Positions 1 to 5,821 of a stretch of DNA of 5,821 nucleotides are shown here, piece by piece. The DNA lies in contig JAKAQQ010000064.1 in NCBI GenBank assembly GCA_021819635.1, positions 1-5,821 on the forward strand, in the 5' to 3' direction. This DNA is from Pseudomonadota bacterium. Its GTDB lineage: Bacteria; Pseudomonadota; Gammaproteobacteria; JAKAQQ01. The first letter of the stretch is position 1, and every line of letters starts with the position of its first letter. The notes below the pieces were generated by a model that made no database searches, was not told the DNA's origin, and saw only the letters and a program-made list of their open reading frames with translations. The position numbers and the translations under genes are program-made.

Positions 1-1
1 C

Positions 2-754
2 ACGCTTCTCCGCTGTCTCCTCGGGCTCTCGCCCACCGACGGGGGGACGGTCCGCGTCTTCGGGACGGACGTCGGCCGCCTCGGGGGGGAGACCCTCCAC
101 CGCATCGGCTACGTGCCCCAGACCTTCGACCTCTTCCCCTGGATGAAGGTGAAGGACTACCTCGATTTCACCCGGGCCTTCTACGCCCGCTGGGACGCGG
201 AGCTCGCCCGCCGCCTCCTCGAGGAATGGCGTCTCCCCCTGCGCGACAAGATCACCACCCTCTCCCAGGGACAGCGGCAGATGCTGGCCATCGTCCGGGC
301 GCTCGCGCCCGATCCGGACCTCCTCATCCTCGACGAACCCGTGGCGAGTCTCGACCCCGTCGCGCGCCGCGAGTTCCTCGCCACGCTGGTCCCCCTCGTG
401 CGCCGCCCGGGCAAGACGGTTGTCCTCTCCACCCACATCGTCCGCGACCTCGAGCGGCTCGAGGCCGGGCTCGCGCTCCTGCGCGACGGGCGGATCGCGT
501 TCACCCTGGGGCCGGGCGGTCACGCCGGGCGGCTCGCGTTGGGGACGGTCCGTCGCTCGGGGGGCTTTGCCGCCCCCCCCGCGCTCGCGGGGATGCTCGC
601 CGTGCGCCTTGCGGCGGGCGGCGAGATCCACGCCGTTTACGAGACCGCGTCGGCCGGGAGTGAGGAGGCGCTCGCCGCCTTCGCCCGTGAGGAGGGCGCG
701 AGCGTCGAGACGCGGCCGATCGATCTCGAAGACCTCTTCGTCGCCCTGGCCTGA
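2..754 (+). CDS. ABC transporter ATP-binding protein, YtrB/BcrA-like (5' end missing)
   Basis: ATPase subunit that would power an ABC-2 type exporter from the cytoplasmic face. The frame is open from base 2, and 250 residues are present. The window starts just past the P-loop: the first residues, TLLRCLLGL, are what normally follows the Walker A GK(S/T). Visible in order are the Q-loop (VPQ, window residues 38-40), a helical stretch with FYARWD typical of the YtrB/BcrA group, the ABC signature LSQGQ (87-91, bases 260-274), Walker B LLILDEP (107-113, bases 320-340) with its catalytic Glu, the D-loop SLDP (116-119) and the H-loop His145 (base 434). A C-terminal extension of about 100 residues ends in DLEDLFVALA, resembling the usual LEDIF ending of this group. 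The signature has Gln in place of the first Gly of LSGGQ, a common variant. Walker A and the true start lie upstream of the window. The next gene begins 10 bases later, so the two are probably co-transcribed. Family assignment is firm; the substrate is unknown. Confidence 0.95.
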   Translation, partial: TLLRCLLGLSPTDGGTVRVFGTDVGRLGGETLHRIGYVPQTFDLFPWMKVKDYLDFTRAFYARWDAELARRLLEEWRLPLRDKITTLSQGQRQMLAIVRALAPDPDLLILDEPVASLDPVARREFLATLVPLVRRPGKTVVLSTHIVRDLERLEAGLALLRDGRIAFTLGPGGHAGRLALGTVRRSGGFAAPPALAGMLAVRLAAGGEIHAVYETASAGSEEALAAFAREEGASVETRPIDLEDLFVALA

Positions 755-764
755 GCGTTTTCCC

Positions 765-2252
765 GTGCGGACCCGCGCGCCTCGCCGCCTTGCGTTCCTG
801 CCCCTCGGCCAAGCCCCCTTGGCGGGACCGCTTCTCGTCGCCCTCGCGCTCGGGGCCGACGCTTTCCTCGTCGTCCTGGCCGTCCACGCCGGCTCCTCGC
901 CCGCCTCCGCCGCGGCCCTTCGTCGCCTCGTCGCCGTTTTTCTCTTCACGGCGGGGATCCCCGCGTTTTTCATGATGATGGTTTTCGGCCCGGCGCTCCG
1001 CCTTCTCGCCCGGCCCGAAAGCCGACTTCTTCCTGGCTTCGGGAAGTCGCTCGCCGCGGCGGGCGCCTTCTGGGGGATCGTTCTTTGGGGGGTTCCGGCG
1101 GTGCTTGCCGCGCTCTTCTTCCCCCCCGCCGCCGTCCTCTCCTTCGCCGGGCTAGGCTTTCTGCTCCTTGTCTGGGGCCTTCTCGTCACCGCCTGGCCGC
1201 TCCCGCGCGGGGGGTTCCTGATCGTGTTGGGATTCGTGGCGTACGGATTCCTCCCGCCCTCCGGGCGGGCCCTCCTCCTGGCGCTCGCGCTCTCGCCCGC
1301 GACGGGGCTCGGAGCCTTGGTGCTCTCCGCGGTGCTTCTCCGCCTCCTCGCCCGTCGCCTCTTCGCCCCGTCCGATCCTCCCGAGGTCTCCGCGCCCCTC
1401 TCGGCGGCGGGGATGATGGGGGGGCGGCCCTCCGGCGCCCGCCTCGCCGACGCCCGCGGGGCGCGCCCTTCCCGATTCATGCAACGTCTCGATGGCTGGA
1501 TCACGGCGCCCAACACGCGCCGCCTTGAACGCCGTCTTGAGGAGATCCGTGCGGGGGTCACCCCGCGTCGCCGGGTGCGGGTGGTCCGCCTCCTCCTCAT
1601 GCCGAGCGAGAACCCGCGCGGGTGGCTCGTGCGCCTCGCCTTCTTTCTCCTCTTCTTCGTCTACCTGATTCCCGTTCTGGACCGGTCTTCCCCCGTGAAG
1701 GGCTTCGGTTTCTTCCTCTACGGCTACGTGGTCCTGGCCGGATGCGGGGCGCTCAGCCTTGTTCCCTTCGCCCGCGAGAGGATGAAGCGCCATCTCGCCG
1801 AGCTTTACCTCACCCTCGGGGTCGAGGACACCGCGGGGTTCAAGGCGGTCGTCGCCGACGCCCACTTGGGGCTCCTCCCGGGGGTGATCCTTCTCACGCT
1901 CACGCTCACGGGCGTGGTGAGCCTCGTCCTCGCGCCCGCGCGTCTTCCCGTCGTGCTCGCGACCGCCGCCGTGGTGGTGCCCTCCCTGGCGCTCTTCCTC
2001 CTCGCGGTCACGCTCCACGTGCCCGCGCGGCCGATCCCGCGCGTGCTCTTCGGGCTGATCCTGAGCACGGTCAGCTTTTTTGCCCTCCCGCTCGCGCTCG
2101 GCCTCGTGGGTCTTCTGGGCGTGGCCGCGGGTCTTTCGGTCCTTGCGGTCCTCGGGGCGAGCGTGGGCTTCGGAACGTGGCGGGCCTCGCGTCGGGCGTG
2201 GATCGAGATCCCGCCCGACTTCGATGCCCCCGACCCCCGCCTTCCGGCCTGA
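765..2252 (+). CDS. Multi-spanning membrane protein, probable permease partner of the ABC ATPase
   Basis: A 495-residue, very hydrophobic protein of no family I can name. Predicted membrane segments lie roughly at residues 22-42, 52-74, 96-118, 122-144, 150-165, 168-196, 287-305, 312-335, 370-391, 395-418, 424-446 and 447-468. They form two six-segment halves separated by a hydrophilic, Arg-rich loop (about 197-285) that is probably cytoplasmic. After the second segment of each half there is a similar stretch (ARPESRLLPGFGKSLAAAG and AELYLTLGVEDTAGFKAVV), suggesting an internal duplication like two fused ABC-2 permease halves. GTG 765 is the first start after the ATPase stop, just before the hydrophobic region. 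It has no clear Shine-Dalgarno, so translation may be coupled to the upstream gene. Upstream in-frame starts would overlap the ATPase and add a non-hydrophobic, Arg/Ser-rich leader. The permease role is inferred from position and topology. It stops 6 bases from the converging gene. Confidence 0.85.
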   Translation: MRTRAPRRLAFLPLGQAPLAGPLLVALALGADAFLVVLAVHAGSSPASAAALRRLVAVFLFTAGIPAFFMMMVFGPALRLLARPESRLLPGFGKSLAAAGAFWGIVLWGVPAVLAALFFPPAAVLSFAGLGFLLLVWGLLVTAWPLPRGGFLIVLGFVAYGFLPPSGRALLLALALSPATGLGALVLSAVLLRLLARRLFAPSDPPEVSAPLSAAGMMGGRPSGARLADARGARPSRFMQRLDGWITAPNTRRLERRLEEIRAGVTPRRRVRVVRLLLMPSENPRGWLVRLAFFLLFFVYLIPVLDRSSPVKGFGFFLYGYVVLAGCGALSLVPFARERMKRHLAELYLTLGVEDTAGFKAVVADAHLGLLPGVILLTLTLTGVVSLVLAPARLPVVLATAAVVVPSLALFLLAVTLHVPARPIPRVLFGLILSTVSFFALPLALGLVGLLGVAAGLSVLAVLGASVGFGTWRASRRAWIEIPPDFDAPDPRLPA

Positions 2253-2258
2253 GGGGAC

Positions 2259-2816
2259 TCAGCTCCGCGGGCGGGGAAGCCCCCGGGCGAGGCTTTCCGT
2301 GCGGTCGAGGCCGAGGAAATCCATCTTGCCGATCCCGACGCCGAGGTGGCGGAGGATGGCGTAGGCCGTTGTCGTGTGGAAAAAGAAGTTCGGCAGCACG
2401 TACCCCTGGAGGTAGGGGAGCGCCGGGAGTTCGACCGTCCGGTCCCGCTGGGGGAGACGGATCGTCCGCGCCTCCGCGGCCGCGAAGGCCCCGGGGTCGA
2501 GTTCCTCGAGGAAGGCGACCGTGCGCCGGATGCGGTCCTCGAGTTCGGGGAAAGAGGCTTCGGTGTCCTCGAAACGCGGGGGTTCGAGTCCGGCGAGGCG
2601 GGCCGCGCCCCCCTTCGCCTGGTCGGTCGCGATCTGGACCTGGCGGACGAGCGGGAACATGTCGGGGGCGAGCCGCCCCTCAAGAAAGACCCGGGGATCG
2701 ACGCCGCGGTCGGCGGCGTGGGCGGTGCCTTTCGCGAGAACGCCCGAGAGCGCGCCGAGCCCGTGGGTGAAGAGCGGGACGGTGAGTTCGTAGTAGAAGG
2801 GTCGGGACTGGGACAC
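2259..2816 (-). CDS. DUF1993 family protein
   Basis: A 185-residue soluble protein matching the DUF1993 family (PF09351, function unknown; to my knowledge its helical fold is compared with DinB-like four-helix proteins) along its whole length. Family hallmarks visible are the N-terminal VPLFTHGLGALSGVL (14-28), APDMFPLVRQVQIATDQAKG (50-69), FEDTEASFPELEDRI (81-95) and PNFFFHTTTAYAILRHLGVGIGKMDFLG near the C-terminus (about 142-169, described here in part as PNFFFH, TTAYAILRH and GKMDFLG). No signal peptide or membrane segment is seen, so it is probably cytoplasmic. The length is normal for the family, and the ending at 2259 follows a short Arg/Pro-rich tail after GKMDFLG. The start is GTG at 2816-2814, with GAGG 8 bases upstream on the minus strand. 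It converges on the permease gene and is divergent from the S9 peptidase gene. The physiological role is unknown; neighbours do not suggest one. Confidence 0.93.
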   Translation of the reverse strand: MSQSRPFYYELTVPLFTHGLGALSGVLAKGTAHAADRGVDPRVFLEGRLAPDMFPLVRQVQIATDQAKGGAARLAGLEPPRFEDTEASFPELEDRIRRTVAFLEELDPGAFAAAEARTIRLPQRDRTVELPALPYLQGYVLPNFFFHTTTAYAILRHLGVGIGKMDFLGLDRTESLARGLPRPRS

Positions 2817-2824
2817 GGGAGGGA

Positions 2825-2828
2825 CCTC
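2825..2828 (-). promoter_or_regulatory. Ribosome binding site of the DUF1993 gene
   Basis: On the minus strand the sequence reads GAGG followed by 8 bases and then GTG at 2816. This supports the GTG start, which would otherwise be doubtful because the gene has no ATG near its N-terminus. Confidence 0.55.
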
Positions 2829-2847
2829 GGAAGGGGGACGGTCGTAG

Positions 2848-2853
2848 ATTCTA
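2848..2853 (-). promoter_or_regulatory. Putative -10 element for the DUF1993 gene
   Basis: The minus strand reads TAGAAT (5 of 6 matches to TATAAT) in a region otherwise almost free of A and T. Initiation about 7 bases downstream, near 2841, would give a leader of roughly 25 bases that includes the GAGG site. A 16-base spacer places CGGACG (2875-2870), which shares only the central GAC with TTGACA, at -35. The assignment rests on the hexamer and its spacing to the gene; there is no independent support. Confidence 0.4.
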
Positions 2854-2863
2854 GCGCCCCGGG

Positions 2864-2890
2864 CTCCCCCGTCCGGGGGGGGGAGGGGGC
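2864..2890. other. G-rich tract and weak hairpin between divergent promoters
   Basis: The plus strand has nine consecutive G (2875-2883), an A, then five more G (2885-2889). CTCCCCC (2864-2870) can pair with GGGGGAG (2879-2885) over an 8-base loop. The tract fills the space where the -35 regions of both divergent promoters would lie. It could form a G-quadruplex or hairpin, but it may also be ordinary base composition in a very GC-rich genome. Confidence 0.35.
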
Positions 2891-2895
2891 GTGCC

Positions 2896-2901
2896 TATAA
2901 T
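2896..2901 (+). promoter_or_regulatory. Putative -10 element (TATAAT) for the S9 peptidase gene
   Basis: A perfect TATAAT hexamer sits in a GC-rich intergenic region, 55 bases upstream of the ATG at 2957. Initiation near 2908 would give a leader of about 50 bases. No recognisable TTGACA lies 16-18 bases upstream, where the sequence is a G run. A TG at 2892-2893 is one base too far for a canonical extended -10. If transcription begins here, the in-frame GTG at 2891 cannot be the start, which supports the ATG. Confidence 0.5.
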
Positions 2902-2956
2902 CGGGTTCGGGCCCTCGTTTTTCGCCCCGCCCCGGGCGCCCTCCGGGTCTCTATCC

Positions 2957-5086
2957 ATGAACGCCCTCGTTCCCGTCTCCTTGGCGCTGGTCCTCGTCGT
3001 CCCCGCCGTCGCCCGTCCCCCGGCCCGCCGTCCCGTGGCGGACCTGCGCACTTTCCGCCGTCTCGTGCGCATCGTTTCTCCGGTCTTTTCGCCCGGGGGG
3101 CGGAGGATCCTCTTCGTCACGGTGCGGACGGACGATCTTCACAACCGCGACGACCGGACGCTCTGGGTGGTGCCCACGGCGGGCGGCCGCCCGCGGGCGC
3201 TCGTCCGGGGGCTGAAGGGACTCGCCGCGCCGCGCTGGGCGCCGGGCGGCCGGACGGTCTCCTTCCTGGCCTCGGTCCACGGAGCGAAACCCGAGATTTA
3301 CGCCGTCGGGGCCCGTGGGGGGACCCCCCGCCGTCTCAGCCGCGCCCCCGAGGGCGTCGAGCAGTACGCCTGGAGCCCCGGCGGGCACCGCCTCGCCTAC
3401 GTCGCGCCCGATCCTCCCCGGTTCTCCGCCCGCGACCGCTGGTCCGGACACGACCTCTTCGCGGTGCACGACGACGACGATCTCATCACCGCGCCTCCCG
3501 AACCCTCCGAGATCTGGGTCCTCCGCCTTCCCTCGTTTGCGGTGTCGCGGATCACGCACGGCCCGACGAGCGTCCTCGAGGGCGCGCCGCCCTTCAACGG
3601 CTCAGTCTCCGCGCCCTCCTGGTCGCCCGACGGTCGCTGGATCGTCTACACCCGCCAGAAGGACGCCGACGACAGCGACACCGACGCGACCACGATCGTC
3701 GCCGTGCCGGCCTCCGGTGGGGTGCCGCGGGTCCTCACCCGTCACGCCACGTACGAGTACGACCCCTTCTTCGCCCCTCGCGGCGACCTCGTGGCCTATC
3801 TCACCCCCCACGGCCCGGGGCCGGTGAGCGACATGGACGTCTTCGTCACCTCCCTCCGCGGAGGGCGCTCCCGCGACGTGAGCGCGGACCTCGACCGTAA
3901 CGTTGCGACCACCTACGCCTGGATGCCCGGGGGCAAGGCCGTCGTGGGCCTCGCCGACGACGGCGTGCGGAGCCGTCTCTACCTCCAGCCGCTCCGCGGG
4001 CGCGGGCGGCCGATCCCGACCGGCGGGCTCCACCCGCTGGACCTCTCGGTCTCCGCGCGGGGGGCCGTGGCCTACGTGGCCGACGGGGCGGCCCGCCCGC
4101 CGGAACTCTACGTCCTCGCCCGCCCCGGAGCGCGCCCGCGCCGGCTGACCCGCTTCAACCGCGATCTCCGCCGCTACGCCTGGCCGCGGAGCGTCGCTCT
4201 CCGCTGGCGCGCCCCCGACGGGATGCGGAACGACGGGATTCTCACCTACCCCCTCGACTACCGCCCGGGGCACCGCTACCCCCTCGTCGTGTTCAGCCAC
4301 GGGGGACCCGAGGCCGCCTCAACCGAAGACTTCGACGCGGGGGAGATCGGCCCGCTTCGCGATCTCTTCGCCGCGCACGGCGATGTCGTCTTCGAGCCCA
4401 ACTACCGCGGGAGCGACAACCTTGGCAACGCCCACCTCCACGCGATCTACCGCGACCCGGGAGCGGGCCCCGACAGCGACATCCTCGCCGGGATCCGTCT
4501 TCTCGAGAAACGGGGGCTCGTCGACCCCCGGCGCATCGCCGCCGTGGGGCACTCTTACGGGGGTTACCTGACCGCCTGGCTCATCGGCCACCAGCATTTC
4601 TGGCGGTGCGCGGTCGTCGCCGACGGGGTGACGGACTGGACCGAGGAGTACGAGCTTTCGGGGTCGGGCAACATGGCCTGGACCCGCGATTCGCTCGGCG
4701 GGAGCCCGTGGAACCCCCGGAGCCGGCGGCTCTACGTGACGGGCTCGCCGATCACCGACGCCGGGCGGATCACGACGCCGACCCTCATCCTCTCGGGGAC
4801 GGCGGACGTGACGGTGCCGATCGCCGAATCCTTCGCGCTCTACCACGCCCTCGCCGCGCGCGGGGTCCCGGTGCGCTTCCTCGCCATCCCCGGGGCCGCC
4901 CACATGCCCCAGGATCCGGTCCAGCTTGAGCTCTTCTACCGGGCGATCGAACGCTGGGTCGATCGCTGTCTCGGCGGGCGGGTCCGTCCCCCGTCCCGCC
5001 CGCCGAGACAGCGATCCCGGCCGGTCCGCGCGCCCGGGGGCAGAAGAGCGTTCACCGCGCGGTGTGAGCGCCGGTGTTTTTGCTGA
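2957..5086 (+). CDS. Secreted S9-family serine peptidase (prolyl oligopeptidase / acylaminoacyl-peptidase-like)
   Basis: A 709-residue serine peptidase predicted to act outside the cytoplasm and to cleave short peptides admitted through a beta-propeller. Residues 1-19 form a hydrophobic signal-like segment with a possible cleavage after AVA; it lacks a basic n-region, so it could also be an anchor. Residues of about 40-400 contain repeated PD40/WD40-like strands (for example FSPGGRRILFV, WSPGGHRLAYV, WSPDGRWIVYT). The alpha/beta hydrolase domain follows, with HGGP (448-451), oxyanion Tyr483 in NYRGS, nucleophile Ser533 in GHSYGGY, Asp617 in GTADVTVP and His649 in GAAHMPQ: a complete triad. 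The domain normally ends near WVDRCLGG (to 674). Residues 675-709 are an unusual Arg/Pro-rich tail encoded by hairpin DNA and containing three AGA codons, a codon I do not find elsewhere in the gene. ATG 2957 is preferred over GTG 2891 because the signal segment starts there and TATAAT lies between them. No clear Shine-Dalgarno is visible. Confidence 0.93.
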   Translation: MNALVPVSLALVLVVPAVARPPARRPVADLRTFRRLVRIVSPVFSPGGRRILFVTVRTDDLHNRDDRTLWVVPTAGGRPRALVRGLKGLAAPRWAPGGRTVSFLASVHGAKPEIYAVGARGGTPRRLSRAPEGVEQYAWSPGGHRLAYVAPDPPRFSARDRWSGHDLFAVHDDDDLITAPPEPSEIWVLRLPSFAVSRITHGPTSVLEGAPPFNGSVSAPSWSPDGRWIVYTRQKDADDSDTDATTIVAVPASGGVPRVLTRHATYEYDPFFAPRGDLVAYLTPHGPGPVSDMDVFVTSLRGGRSRDVSADLDRNVATTYAWMPGGKAVVGLADDGVRSRLYLQPLRGRGRPIPTGGLHPLDLSVSARGAVAYVADGAARPPELYVLARPGARPRRLTRFNRDLRRYAWPRSVALRWRAPDGMRNDGILTYPLDYRPGHRYPLVVFSHGGPEAASTEDFDAGEIGPLRDLFAAHGDVVFEPNYRGSDNLGNAHLHAIYRDPGAGPDSDILAGIRLLEKRGLVDPRRIAAVGHSYGGYLTAWLIGHQHFWRCAVVADGVTDWTEEYELSGSGNMAWTRDSLGGSPWNPRSRRLYVTGSPITDAGRITTPTLILSGTADVTVPIAESFALYHALAARGVPVRFLAIPGAAHMPQDPVQLELFYRAIERWVDRCLGGRVRPPSRPPRQRSRPVRAPGGRRAFTARCERRCFC
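4961..5016. repeat. Perfect 22-bp inverted repeat at the 3' end of the S9 gene
   Basis: Left arm 4961-4982 and right arm 4995-5016 are exact reverse complements over 22 bases, around a 12-base loop (4983-4994). Pairing stops sharply at both ends. The left arm encodes the end of the conserved hydrolase domain, and the right arm encodes part of the Arg/Pro tail (residues 680-687). There is no T tract directly after it, so it is not a classical intrinsic terminator. It could act as a transcript-end structure, block 3' exonucleases, or be a remnant of a palindromic element. No second copy is present in the window. Confidence 0.9.
5053..5081 (+). terminator. Candidate intrinsic terminator overlapping the end of the S9 gene
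   Basis: CACCGCGC (5053-5060) pairs with GCGC and GGTG (5068-5076) with one bulged C at 5072, giving eight pairs around a 7-base loop. It is followed immediately by TTTTT (5077-5081), the longest T run near any gene end here. The hairpin lies before the TGA at 5084-5086, inside the open frame, and 23 bases before the next start. It may terminate S9 transcription, or attenuate it if the two genes are co-transcribed. Confidence 0.45.

Positions 5087-5821
<735 letters not shown>

Noticed and set aside
420..764. In-frame upstream extension of the permease beginning at TTG 420
   Set aside because: It would overlap the ATPase by over 300 bases, and the added residues are Arg/Ser/Pro-rich without similarity to anything; GTG 765 fits the operon spacing.
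1253..1269. Perfect 7-bp hairpin CCCGCCC-TCC-GGGCGGG
   Set aside because: It lies inside the permease between membrane segments and encodes ordinary residues; such short GC palindromes are frequent at this base composition.
1152..2018. Long minus-strand open frame opposite the permease
   Set aside because: Its Glu/Arg/His-rich, low-complexity product is the mirror of a hydrophobic GC-rich gene; no family features or ribosome site.
2346..2900. Plus-strand open frame opposite the DUF1993 gene
   Set aside because: The minus-strand protein matches its family over its whole length; this frame is charged low-complexity sequence with no recognisable domain.
2903..2922. GGG...CCC followed by TTTTT as a terminator or attenuator in the S9 leader
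   Set aside because: The stem would be only about three pairs, too weak to support.
2891..2956. GTG 2891 as the S9 start
   Set aside because: It would put 22 residues before a good signal-like segment and lies upstream of the TATAAT box; the G-rich stretch before it is too close to act as a normal ribosome site.
3179..3194. 16-base GC palindrome in the S9 gene
   Set aside because: It encodes the normal propeller loop GGRPR; composition explains it.

Overview
This is a very GC-rich bacterial window in which coding third positions are almost always G or C. It carries five protein genes, two of them cut by the window edges. No RNA gene, insertion sequence or CRISPR array is visible. The gene content (YtrB/BcrA-like ABC exporter pair, exported S9 peptidase, DUF1993 protein, aldo/keto reductase) fits a high-GC, probably Gram-negative environmental bacterium such as a proteobacterium or acidobacterium. 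The sequence alone does not place it more finely.

Layout: (1) 2-754 (+) is the 3' part of an ABC transporter ATPase; the window opens directly after the Walker A region. (2) 765-2252 (+) is a 495-residue membrane protein with about twelve predicted membrane segments in two halves. It follows the ATPase after 10 bases and is presumably its permease. (3) 2259-2816 (-) is a DUF1993 family protein, convergent with the permease and only 6 bases from its stop. (4) 2817-2956 is the only sizeable intergenic region. It lies between divergently transcribed genes and holds a -10-like hexamer on each strand, with a G-rich tract between them. (5) 2957-5086 (+) is a secreted S9-family serine peptidase with a beta-propeller and a complete catalytic triad. 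Its last 35 codons run through a perfect 22-bp inverted repeat and a second hairpin followed by five T. (6) 5105-5821 (+) is the N-terminal 239 residues of an aldo/keto reductase, cut by the window end.

The ATPase and permease form one transport operon. The other three genes look like independent housekeeping or accessory functions, and I see no evidence that all five form one system. The most unusual features are the hairpin-encoded, Arg-rich C-terminal tail of the peptidase, the two-fold permease of no family I can name, and the compact divergent promoter region. I found no convincing undescribed multi-gene system.
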